Source: Hyphomicrobiales bacterium
Lineage (GTDB): Bacteria > Pseudomonadota > Alphaproteobacteria > Rhizobiales > Xanthobacteraceae
Assembly (NCBI GenBank): GCA_016210825.1
Contig: JACQTM010000052.1
Span: 1-7,321 of the forward strand
Length of the DNA stretch: 7,321 nt
Direction of reading: 5' to 3'
The notes under the pieces were generated by a model that was given only the letters and a program-made list of their open reading frames with translations, was not told the origin of the DNA and did not search any database. Position numbers and translations under genes: made by a program. How positions within the stretch are numbered: position 1 is the first letter of the stretch; every line of letters starts with the position of its first letter. This document shows positions 1 through 6,594 of the stretch, piece by piece.

Positions 1-1
1 G

Positions 2-1036
2 GCTGGGCTCGGCGGTTATGGCTACCATGGCCAGCAGCAGCTTAATCACCGCGTGATCATCTTCCAGGCGCCGGCGATCGCACCACTCGGCGAGTCAAAG
101 TCGGACTATTGGATTTTCAATGAGATCTGCAAGCGGCTCGGCCTTGCCAACTATTTCTCCGAGGGCATAAACGAGATTGACTGGGTAAAGCGCCACTTCG
201 ACGCCTCCGACCTGCCCGAGGTGATTTCCTGGAATAAGTTCATCAGAAAGGGCTATCACGTCGTGCCGGCGGAGAAGAGGCATCTCCGTGCTCCAGTGTC
301 GTTCCGCTGGTTCTTCGAGAACCGCAAGAAGGACGTACCGGAGGCACAGCCGCTCCCTTCCGACTATACCGAGGAATTTCTGCGCGGGCTGCAGACGCAG
401 TCGGGCAAACTCGAATTCGAATGCAACAGCCTCAAGCGCTTCAGCGATCCCGAGCGGCCGCCAATCGTCAAATATGAGCCGTCATGGGAAGGTCCGCATT
501 CGGACGAACTCATCAAGCGCTATCCGCTGCAGCTGCTAACGCCTCACTCGAAGTACTCATACCACACGCAAGGTGACGGCAAGGACTCGTTCCTCCTCAA
601 TATCGAGGATCACCGAATCGAAATTGACGGCTACTACTACTGGATCATCCGTTTGAATTCAGAGGATGCGACGGCGCGCGGCATCAAAAAGCGTGATCTC
701 GTCAAGGTCTACAACGACCGTGGCGCGGTGATCTGCGCTGCGCTGCCAACCCAACGCCTGCCGCGCGGCGTGTGTCACGGCTACGAGTCCTCGGCGATCT
801 ACGACCCAATGGGCGAGCCCGGCAAGTCGGTCGACAGGGGAGGATGCCTCAACCTACTCACGCCCGAGCGCACACAGACCAAGACCACGCATTCGCTCGC
901 TGGCGCCAACTCACTCGTGCAGGTCGAGCTCTGGGACGGCCGGATCGAGCACATGTCGGAGACGTTTGCGAAAATGGAGAAGGACAATGACATGCGCGAG
1001 ACGCTGAAAGCGGCGCAATTGGTGCCGGCGAAATAA
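2..1036 (+). CDS. Molybdopterin oxidoreductase large (alpha) subunit, transhydroxylase/resorcinol-hydroxylase-like, C-terminal part (5' end outside window)
   Basis: The frame is open from base 2 with no stop until TAA at 1034-1036, giving 344 residues. The GTG at 53 is only an internal Val codon, because coding sequence continues upstream of it without interruption. The visible part begins in the segment of DMSO-reductase-family enzymes that carries an 'E-x-K-x-D-Y-W-I' stretch (about residues 31-38). It ends with the molybdopterin-dinucleotide-binding domain, from about residue 174 (YPLQLLTPH) through the D278-R-G-G-C-L-N-L-L-T-P288 loop to the C terminus. Partner identity and local similarity point to the pyrogallol-phloroglucinol transhydroxylase (BthA) and resorcinol hydroxylase (RhL) branch, which carries two guanine-dinucleotide cofactors on Mo and hydroxylates phenolic rings in the cytoplasm. 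The known BthA is about 875 residues, so roughly the last 40% is seen. The Mo-ligand region and the N terminus (possible Tat signal) are outside the window, so the substrate cannot be read. The gene directly precedes its small subunit. Confidence 0.85.
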   Translation, partial: AGLGGYGYHGQQQLNHRVIIFQAPAIAPLGESKSDYWIFNEICKRLGLANYFSEGINEIDWVKRHFDASDLPEVISWNKFIRKGYHVVPAEKRHLRAPVSFRWFFENRKKDVPEAQPLPSDYTEEFLRGLQTQSGKLEFECNSLKRFSDPERPPIVKYEPSWEGPHSDELIKRYPLQLLTPHSKYSYHTQGDGKDSFLLNIEDHRIEIDGYYYWIIRLNSEDATARGIKKRDLVKVYNDRGAVICAALPTQRLPRGVCHGYESSAIYDPMGEPGKSVDRGGCLNLLTPERTQTKTTHSLAGANSLVQVELWDGRIEHMSETFAKMEKDNDMRETLKAAQLVPAK

Positions 1037-1041
1037 GGAGG
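1035..1041 (+). promoter_or_regulatory. Strong Shine-Dalgarno overlapping the large-subunit stop codon
   Basis: AAGGAGG overlaps the TAA stop of the large subunit (1034-1036) and lies four bases before the ATG at 1046. It is close to a perfect anti-SD match. It fixes the small-subunit start and suggests translational coupling, as expected for two subunits made in equal amounts. Confidence 0.75.
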
Positions 1042-1045
1042 CGCC

Positions 1046-1885
1046 ATGAAAACGTGGAAAATGATCATTGATGTTGCCGAGTGCACCAACTGCAATCTTT
1101 GCACGCTCGCCACGATGGATGAATACGTCGGCAACGAATGGCCGAGTTATTCCGCGCCGATGCCGAAACACGGTCACAAATGGATCAATATTCTGCAGAA
1201 GGAGCGTGGGCAGGTGCCAATGATTGACATCGCTTACGTTCCGACGGTGTGCAATCACTGCGACAACGCTCCGTGCATCAAGGCCGCGAAGAACGGCGCG
1301 ATCAAAAAACGTGAGGATGGCATTGTCATTATCGATCCGGTCTTGGCCAAGGGTCAGAAGCAGCTGGTCGAGGCTTGTCCCTATGGACACATCTGGTGGA
1401 ACGGGGAGCTCGACATCCCGCAGGCGTGGCCGTTCGACGCCCACCTCATCGACCAGGGCTGGCAGCAAACGCGTGGTCATCAATCATGCCCGACAGGTGC
1501 CATGCGCTCGATTTGCATCGAGGACGATGAAATGGCGCGCATCGCGCGCGAGGAAGGGCTTGAGGTGCTCAGGCCTGAACTCGGCACGAAGCCTCGAGTC
1601 TACTACCGGAACCTGTGGCGCTATACGAAGTGCTTCATCAGCGGCACAATCTCGGTGCAAACGAACGGGGTGGTCGATTGCGTAGAGGGCGCGAAGGTTC
1701 GCCTGCTCAGGGACAGCGTGTGCGTGGGCGAGACCACCAGTAACAACTACGGCGACTTCAAGTTCGACCGGCTGGATGAGGAAACCGGCCGCTATATCAT
1801 TGAGGTTTCGACCAAGGGGGGCAGCTCAAAGACGGTCGACGTGGAGCTCGGAGTAAGCACTAACGTTGGGGAAATTCGTCTTTAG
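1046..1885 (+). CDS. Iron-sulfur small (beta) subunit of transhydroxylase/resorcinol-hydroxylase-like Mo enzyme, with C-terminal beta-sandwich domain
   Basis: The protein has 279 residues and no signal peptide, so it is probably cytoplasmic. Ferredoxin-type cysteine motifs are C13-x2-C16-x2-C19, C69-x2-C72-x4-C77, C111-P-Y-G and C148-P-T-G-A. A conserved block at 180-193 (GTKPRVYYRNLWRY) is followed by a domain of about 80 residues (about 196-279) resembling Cna-B/carboxypeptidase-regulatory beta sandwiches (G-A-K-V-R-L, then G-D-F-K-F-D). This three-domain plan, the length and many local matches agree with the transhydroxylase small subunit BthL as I recall it; electron-transfer subunits of most other DMSO-reductase enzymes lack the third domain. 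Oddly, positions aligning with four further BthL cysteines are T23, W128, D131 and about G144, so only two complete [4Fe-4S] ligand sets remain (C13/C16/C19/C148 and C69/C72/C77/C111). The two intact sets and the clean reading frame argue against decay. The family is clear; the exact substrate (pyrogallol, resorcinol, hydroxybenzoate or another phenol) is not. Confidence 0.88.
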   Translation: MKTWKMIIDVAECTNCNLCTLATMDEYVGNEWPSYSAPMPKHGHKWINILQKERGQVPMIDIAYVPTVCNHCDNAPCIKAAKNGAIKKREDGIVIIDPVLAKGQKQLVEACPYGHIWWNGELDIPQAWPFDAHLIDQGWQQTRGHQSCPTGAMRSICIEDDEMARIAREEGLEVLRPELGTKPRVYYRNLWRYTKCFISGTISVQTNGVVDCVEGAKVRLLRDSVCVGETTSNNYGDFKFDRLDEETGRYIIEVSTKGGSSKTVDVELGVSTNVGEIRL

Positions 1886-1937
1886 CTGCCATCGCGTGAC
1901 GACGAGAAAGGTGATCACTATTAAAGGGAGGTATCAA
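1886..1937 (+). promoter_or_regulatory. Gap before binding-protein gene: GTGATCAC palindrome and strong ribosome binding site
   Basis: This 52-base gap separates the enzyme genes from the transporter. It holds an 8-base perfect palindrome, GTGATCAC, at 1911-1918 and a GGGAGG Shine-Dalgarno at 1926-1931, six bases before the ATG at 1938. That SD decides the binding-protein start over an in-frame upstream TTG at 1866 that lies inside the previous gene. I see no convincing -35/-10 pair and no terminator, so read-through from the enzyme genes is plausible. The palindrome could be an operator half or chance. Confidence 0.45.
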
Positions 1938-3134
1938 ATGATCAAACGCATCATCGTGGCGACCGCCTCGCTCGTATTCGCGGTCGGGTGTGCCCAAGCG
2001 CAGGAGGTCAAGGTCGGCGTCGTACTGCCTTACACTGGAGTCGGCGCGGAGCTTGCTCAACAACAGGACCGCGGCATGGAGCTTTACCTCAAAATGCATG
2101 CCGATGCGATAAAGCCGTACAAGATTACTCTGATCAAACGTGATGCCAAGAATCCGGGCGGTGCCGACGCGAAGATCGCAGTCCAGGAGCTCCTGACCCA
2201 AGACAAAGTGGATATTCTTGCTGGATGGAATTATTCGCCGAACGCGATCGCTTCGGCGCCAATCGTGACTGCGGGTAAGAAGCTTGCCGTGATTTCAAAT
2301 GCCGGCTCGGGGCATATTACCAACTTGTCTCCCTATTTCGTCCGTTTCTCCTTCAGCATGTGGCATGCTGGCTACGCTATGGGTGAAGCCACCGTTAAGA
2401 ACCTGAATGCGAAGACGGCAGTGGTCGGCTACACCGACTTCCCGCCCGGCAAGGATATGCTGGCCTCCTTCAAACGCGCATTCGAGGCGTCAGGCGGCAA
2501 GGTCATCGATGAGATCCCGATGGGCGGCGCCGGCGCGGTGCCGGATTTCACGCCGTTTTTTCAGCGCGCCAAGGACAAGAAGCCGGACGTCTTTTTCGTG
2601 TTCGTACCGGCTGGCGATCATTCTTCTGCGGTCGTCAAGACCTACAACGCCCTCGGCATGCGCGAGGCCGGTATCAAATTGATCGGTCCCGGCGATATTA
2701 CACAGGATAACAAACTGCAGGCGATGGGTTCAGCCGCAGTCGGCCTCATCACAATGCACCACTACAACGTCGATCTCGACAACCTGGAGAACAAGCAGTT
2801 CGTCGCCGCCTGGAAGAAGGCATATGGCGCGGATTCGACGCCTGACTTCATGGCCGTCGGCGGTTACGACAGCATGGCCGCGATCGTACATGTTGTACGG
2901 ACTCTCAAGGGTAAGATCGATACCGACAAGGCGCTGGAGACCCTCAAGGGTTGGAAATACAATAGCCCGCGCGGTCCGATCATGATCGATCCACAGACGC
3001 GCGACATCGTGATGAACGAGTACCTGTCTGAGGTTGTGATGCAGGGCGGCAAGCTCGTCCAAAAACCAATCGGAAAGATCGATGCGGTAAAGGACGCTTG
3101 TAAGACGCTAAAGGTCGGACCGTGCGCCAACTGA
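1938..3134 (+). CDS. Branched-chain-amino-acid-type (HAAT) ABC transporter periplasmic substrate-binding protein
   Basis: This 398-residue protein is a type I periplasmic binding protein of the Leu/Ile/Val-binding (Peripla_BP_6) family. It captures the solute in the periplasm and delivers it to the permease pair encoded downstream. The N terminus is a signal peptide: K3-R4, a hydrophobic stretch at about 5-17, then A19-Q-A21 followed by Q22-E-V-K-V-G. Typical family landmarks are GVVLPYTGVGA near the mature N terminus, the central YTDFPPGKDM stretch and the GGYDSMAAI segment. A cysteine at position 18 (A-V-G-C) could form a weak lipobox, but the AQA-QE type I cleavage site fits better. The mature protein then has only two cysteines, C388 and C396, close together at the C terminus and likely disulfide-bonded. 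The ATG at 1938 is chosen for its GGGAGG Shine-Dalgarno and because it places the signal peptide at the N terminus. The ligand is unknown. Members of this family also bind aromatic acids, and the neighbouring phenol-modifying Mo enzyme favours an aromatic ligand (inference). Confidence 0.92.
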   Translation: MIKRIIVATASLVFAVGCAQAQEVKVGVVLPYTGVGAELAQQQDRGMELYLKMHADAIKPYKITLIKRDAKNPGGADAKIAVQELLTQDKVDILAGWNYSPNAIASAPIVTAGKKLAVISNAGSGHITNLSPYFVRFSFSMWHAGYAMGEATVKNLNAKTAVVGYTDFPPGKDMLASFKRAFEASGGKVIDEIPMGGAGAVPDFTPFFQRAKDKKPDVFFVFVPAGDHSSAVVKTYNALGMREAGIKLIGPGDITQDNKLQAMGSAAVGLITMHHYNVDLDNLENKQFVAAWKKAYGADSTPDFMAVGGYDSMAAIVHVVRTLKGKIDTDKALETLKGWKYNSPRGPIMIDPQTRDIVMNEYLSEVVMQGGKLVQKPIGKIDAVKDACKTLKVGPCAN

Positions 3135-3165
3135 TCTCTTGATCGGGTGGTTGAGCCTTCGGCAC

Positions 3166-3207
3166 AATTGAAGCCGCCACCTCGCCTCCGGGGCGGCGGC
3201 TTCGATT
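3166..3207 (+). terminator. Strong stem-loop between binding-protein and permease genes (attenuating or mRNA-stabilising hairpin)
   Basis: Bases 3166-3178 pair with 3195-3207 in a 13-bp stem with one G-U pair; the core is GAAGCCGCC against GGCGGCTTC. A few further inner pairs are possible across the loop (3180-3183 with 3190-3193). The hairpin starts 31 bases after the binding-protein stop and ends 28 bases before the first permease start. It is followed by GATTTGGCTC and not by a T-run, so it is not a classical complete intrinsic terminator. In binding-protein-dependent transport operons such hairpins commonly protect the upstream mRNA or cause partial termination, so that binding protein exceeds membrane components. 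That role is inferred here. Confidence 0.7.
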
Positions 3208-3222
3208 TGGCTCTCCGTCTCC

Positions 3223-3228
3223 AAAGGA
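3223..3228 (+). promoter_or_regulatory. Shine-Dalgarno deciding a GTG start for the first permease
   Basis: AAAGGA lies seven bases before the GTG at 3236. The in-frame TTG at 3230 would leave only one base between the SD and the start, which is too close, so GTG 3236 is the preferred start. Confidence 0.6.
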
Positions 3229-3235
3229 ATTGCGC

Positions 3236-4111
3236 GTGATACTCGGCGTCGACGTTGCGAGCATGATCTTGGGCGGAGTGGCCGCAGGCATGGTGCTGTT
3301 CATCGTGTCGGTCGGCCTGTCGGTCACCATGGGATTGATGGGGTTCGTCAACCTCGCCCACGGTGCGTTCGCTATGCTCGGCGGCTACATCATCGTGTTG
3401 TCGATGAACTATTGGGGCGTTCACTTCCTCCCGGCGCTCGCACTCGGTTTCGTTGTTACGGCAGCAGTAAGTTTCGCATTCGAGCGATTACTCTATGCCC
3501 GGCTCTATCGGGCGACCGAGCTCGACCAAGTATTGTTCACCATCGGGCTCGTGTTTATGGCGATCGCGTCGGTGACACTTGTGGTTGGACCCGAGAACCA
3601 ACAGCTCGTACTGCCGGCGATGCTTCAAGGCCAGGTGGATCTCGGCTTCACTCAGTATCGCACTTACAGCATTTTTCTTATCGCGATTGGCATCATCATC
3701 GTAGTGGGCCTCTGGCTTGGCTTTGAGCGCACACGCATCGGGGCGCAAATCCGCGCCACAGTCGACAACCGGCGCATGACGGAATCCCTCGGCATCAATG
3801 TTGATCGCCTGTTTACTATCACCTTCGCCTTCGGCAGCGGCATGGCGGCACTGGGCGGCGGACTCGGTGCGGAGTTTCTTGGCCTCGATCCGCAATATGC
3901 TCTAAAATATTTGGTTTATTTTCTAATCGTCGTCGCCGTCGGCGGGCTCGGACGAGTCACGGGGGTGTTTTATGCGGCGCTGCTGATCGGTGTGCTCGAC
4001 TTCGCGCTCAAGAAATACATCCCCAAAGGCGGCACCCTTTTCATTTTCGGGCTGACAATCTTACTCTTGTTGTGGCGGCCGCAGGGCTTGTTCGCAGGGA
4101 GAGCGACGTGA
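3236..4111 (+). CDS. livH: HAAT-family ABC transporter inner-membrane permease, LivH type
   Basis: This 291-residue integral membrane protein has about eight hydrophobic segments and forms half of the translocation channel of a Liv-type importer with the next gene product. The family signature G-F-V-N-L-A-H-G-A-F at about residues 36-45 sits in the first membrane region after a short N terminus. The cytoplasmic coupling loop that contacts the ATPases is visible as R-T-R-I-G-A-Q-I-R-A followed by N-R-R-M-T-E-S-L-G-I. The protein ends with the usual L-L-L-L-W-R-P-Q-G-L-F. The GTG start at 3236 is chosen by Shine-Dalgarno spacing. The last bases overlap the next gene by four (GTGA), so translation is coupled. 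The symbol denotes the family; branched-chain amino acids need not be the substrate. Confidence 0.92.
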   Translation: MILGVDVASMILGGVAAGMVLFIVSVGLSVTMGLMGFVNLAHGAFAMLGGYIIVLSMNYWGVHFLPALALGFVVTAAVSFAFERLLYARLYRATELDQVLFTIGLVFMAIASVTLVVGPENQQLVLPAMLQGQVDLGFTQYRTYSIFLIAIGIIIVVGLWLGFERTRIGAQIRATVDNRRMTESLGINVDRLFTITFAFGSGMAALGGGLGAEFLGLDPQYALKYLVYFLIVVAVGGLGRVTGVFYAALLIGVLDFALKKYIPKGGTLFIFGLTILLLLWRPQGLFAGRAT

Positions 4112-5124
4112 TCGTGGCCGCAATCAAGCCCACCGAGCATTTGGCTGCGCTCGCCTTTGCCGGACGCCACCGGCCGCGCGTGTGGGAGCCGGCCCCGTGG
4201 ATATTCGCGATTGCGTTCTATTTTGCGTTTCCGAATTATCTCGGCTTTGGCACGGAATTGCTGGTTACGATCCTGTTTGCGCTCTCGCTCGATCTCGTGC
4301 TGGGCTATGCAGGCATCATTACACTCGGTCACGCCGCTTTCTTTGGTGCCGGCGCCTATACGGTGGGAATGCTGGCGTACCACGGAATCTGGAACGAGCC
4401 GATCTCAAGCCTGATGCTCGCGGCAATCGTCGCGGCACTTGTGGGCCTCGGCTCCGGCCTGGTGTTGCTGCGCACGCAAGGTCTCACGCTTTTGATGCTA
4501 ACGCTTTGCACCATGGCCCTGCTCGAAGAGGCCGCAAATCTGGGGCATGAATATACCGGCGGCTTCGATGGCCTTGCCAGCTTGCCGATTCCACCGCTGC
4601 TCGGACTATTCGAGTTCAATCCGCTCTATCCGCGAACACAATATCTTTACGTCCTGATCGTTCTTTTTATTGCGTTCCTGTTCGTTCGTACATTGATCTA
4701 TTCGCCGTTCGGACAGAGCCTGGCCGGAATCCGCGAAAACACGCTGCGCATGCATGCGGTCGGTTCGCCCGTGCGTGCGCGGCTGATCACCTGCTACACA
4801 ATCTCTGCCGCCATCGCGGGCATTGCCGGCGGGCTGTGGGCGCAGGCGAACGCCTACGTCAATCTGACGACGCTCAGCCTCGATCGTGCGGCCATGGTCT
4901 TGATTGCCCTGATCCTTGGCGGCTACGGCCGCATCTATGGGGGGTTTGTCGGTGCCGTCGCCTACATGGCGCTTGCGCACTTTCTGGCTAAACTCTACCC
5001 CACTGGTTGGCAACTCGGCCTCGGTCTTCTGCTCGTGGTTATCGCTCTGTTCGCGCGCAACGGAATTCTCGGTATCGGCGAGGCATTGCTACGCAGAATT
5101 CGCGCGAAGCACATGCCACAATGA
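4108..5124 (+). CDS. livM: HAAT-family ABC transporter inner-membrane permease, LivM type
   Basis: This 338-residue membrane protein is the second channel subunit of the importer. After a polar N-terminal leader of about 30 residues come multiple hydrophobic segments, with the LivM-type signature G-Y-A-G-I-I-T-L-G-H-A-A-F-F-G-A-G-A-Y at about residues 66-84. The cytoplasmic coupling loop S-P-F-G-Q-S-L-A-G-I-R-E-N begins at residue 199. I choose the GTG at 4108: it forms a four-base GTGA overlap with the livH stop and follows an AGGGAGAG stretch at 4096-4103. An in-frame ATG at 4072 would sit deep inside livH and add an unusual Arg-rich leader. The gene ends in an ATGA overlap with the ATPase gene downstream. 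Confidence 0.92.
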   Translation: MIVAAIKPTEHLAALAFAGRHRPRVWEPAPWIFAIAFYFAFPNYLGFGTELLVTILFALSLDLVLGYAGIITLGHAAFFGAGAYTVGMLAYHGIWNEPISSLMLAAIVAALVGLGSGLVLLRTQGLTLLMLTLCTMALLEEAANLGHEYTGGFDGLASLPIPPLLGLFEFNPLYPRTQYLYVLIVLFIAFLFVRTLIYSPFGQSLAGIRENTLRMHAVGSPVRARLITCYTISAAIAGIAGGLWAQANAYVNLTTLSLDRAAMVLIALILGGYGRIYGGFVGAVAYMALAHFLAKLYPTGWQLGLGLLLVVIALFARNGILGIGEALLRRIRAKHMPQ

Positions 5125-5876
5125 CCGCCTGTCTACTCGAGACCCGCACCGTCAGTCGCAACTTTGGTGCGCTTGCGGCCGTATCCGACGTCGAATTCAG
5201 GCTCGAGGTCGGCGCGCGCCACGCTTTGATCGGCCCCAATGGTGCGGGCAAGACCACATTCATTAATCTGCTTACCGGCGTGCTGCGGCCCACGCAGGGA
5301 CGGGTCATGCTGAAGGGCCGGGACGTCACCGACATTCCGGAGGCGCAACGGGTCAAGCTCGGAATCGCACGAACCTTCCAGATTAACCGGCTGTTCCGCG
5401 GGCTCACAGTGCTCGAGAACGTCTATATCGCCGTATCAGAACGGCTGGGCATTGCCCTTGATATGTTCCGCCCTGCGGGTGCGCGCCGAGATGTTATCGA
5501 GGAGGCGATGCATCTTATCGCCGCGCTGAAGCTCGAGGATGATACAGGCCGGCGAGTTTCTGAGCTGCCCTACGGCCGGCAGAGGCTGGTGGAGATCGCA
5601 ATCGCGCTCGGTCTGAAGCCTGAAGTGCTACTGCTCGACGAGCCTGCAGCAGGTGTGCCCAGCGCTGAAAGCCACATTATTCTCGATGCAATCGGCAGCC
5701 TCTCCGAGCAAATCGGCGTGCTCATCATCGAGCACGATATGGATGTTGTTTTTCGTTTTGCCGAGCGCATCACCGTGATGGTCGGCGGCAGGATTTTTGC
5801 CGAGGGAACACCCAAGGAGATCGCAGCCGATCCTGAGATCCGCGCAGTCTATCTGGGCCAAGCCTACCATGGCTAA
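5121..5876 (+). CDS. livG: HAAT-family ABC transporter ATP-binding protein, LivG type
   Basis: This 251-residue cytoplasmic ATPase powers the importer as one half of a LivG/LivF heterodimer. Motifs seen are Walker A GPNGAGKT at 38-45, Q-loop Q87 in A-R-T-F-Q, signature L-P-Y-G-R-Q-R at 149-155, Walker B L-L-L-D-E-P with D173 and catalytic E174, and the switch histidine H205 in I-I-E-H-D-M-D. The signature departs from LSGGQ in the way usual for LivG proteins (commonly L-x-Y-G-x-Q-R). The ATG at 5121 gives the family's usual N terminus and makes a four-base ATGA overlap with livM. The upstream in-frame extension to 5007 is Arg-rich and lies within livM, so it is rejected. Confidence 0.93.
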   Translation: MTACLLETRTVSRNFGALAAVSDVEFRLEVGARHALIGPNGAGKTTFINLLTGVLRPTQGRVMLKGRDVTDIPEAQRVKLGIARTFQINRLFRGLTVLENVYIAVSERLGIALDMFRPAGARRDVIEEAMHLIAALKLEDDTGRRVSELPYGRQRLVEIAIALGLKPEVLLLDEPAAGVPSAESHIILDAIGSLSEQIGVLIIEHDMDVVFRFAERITVMVGGRIFAEGTPKEIAADPEIRAVYLGQAYHG

Positions 5877-6573
5877 TGTGCTCGAACTGCGCCACGTCTC
5901 GGCGGGTTATGGCGAGACCGTGGTGCTCGAAGATATCAATCTAGTGCTCTCCAGGGGCGAGAGCATCAGCGTGATCGGCCGCAACGGCGTAGGCAAGTCC
6001 ACGTTGCTCGCAACAATGATGGGCCACACCACATTGCATAAGGGTGAAGTCGTGCTCAACGGCCAGAGCCTTGACGCCGTCCCGGTCTATCGTCGTGCAG
6101 TCATGGGCCTCGGGTTCGTGCCGCAGGAACGAGAAATTTTTCCGTCACTGACGGTGCGCGAAAACCTGATGATCGGGGCGCGGCTGGGGCCGTGGACCGA
6201 GGAGCGCGTGTTTCAACTCTTTCCCAACCTGCAGGAGCGCCTTGATAACAAGGGCAACCAGCTTTCGGGTGGAGAGCAACAGATGTTGTCCATCTCACGC
6301 GCACTGCTCACCAATCCTTCGCTGCTACTCATGGACGAGCCAACCGAGGGGTTGGCACCGGTAATAGTCGAGGCACTCACCGCGGTGTTGCTGAGTCTAC
6401 GCGATGCGGGCGATCTTTCGATTATTTTGGTGGAGCAGAATAGCCGCGTCGCGCTCGAGTTCTCATCACGCACAATAGTCATGGATAAGGGCCGCATCGT
6501 CTACGATGGCGAGTCCGTCACGCTTCGCGACGACCAGGAAAGGTTGGCGCGGCTCATCGGAATTACCGAATGA
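5869..6573 (+). CDS. livF: HAAT-family ABC transporter ATP-binding protein, LivF type
   Basis: This 234-residue cytoplasmic ATPase is the second nucleotide-binding subunit of the importer. Motifs are Walker A GRNGVGKS at 37-44, Q-loop Q86 in G-F-V-P-Q-E-R-E-I-F, signature LSGGEQQ at 132-138, and Walker B L-L-L-M-D-E-P with D156 and catalytic E157 followed by T-E-G-L-A-P. At the switch position it has Q190 (L-V-E-Q-N) in place of histidine, which is normal for LivF proteins and not a defect. The length matches the family. The ATG at 5869 overlaps the end of livG by eight bases. No strong Shine-Dalgarno is seen, so it probably relies on coupling to livG translation. Confidence 0.93.
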   Translation: MANVLELRHVSAGYGETVVLEDINLVLSRGESISVIGRNGVGKSTLLATMMGHTTLHKGEVVLNGQSLDAVPVYRRAVMGLGFVPQEREIFPSLTVRENLMIGARLGPWTEERVFQLFPNLQERLDNKGNQLSGGEQQMLSISRALLTNPSLLLMDEPTEGLAPVIVEALTAVLLSLRDAGDLSIILVEQNSRVALEFSSRTIVMDKGRIVYDGESVTLRDDQERLARLIGITE

Positions 6574-6594
6574 TCGGCTGATGTCGGAGCCCCC

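Noticed and set aside
53..55. GTG as a possible start of the large-subunit gene
   Set aside because: The same frame is open back to base 2 and encodes a matching protein segment, so this is an internal codon of a gene truncated by the window edge.
911..1483. Long minus-strand open frame of 190 codons across the subunit junction
   Set aside because: It is antisense to two well-supported genes, has low-complexity Arg/Val/Asp composition and no recognisable domain; it is a GC-rich shadow frame.
1866..1937. N-terminal extension of the binding protein from TTG 1866
   Set aside because: It overlaps the small-subunit gene, lacks a ribosome binding site and would bury the signal peptide. ATG 1938 has a strong SD.
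6436..6441. LivF lacks the switch histidine (Gln at position 190)
   Set aside because: A V-E-Q-N motif at this place is normal in LivF-type ATPases, so this is not evidence of a defect.
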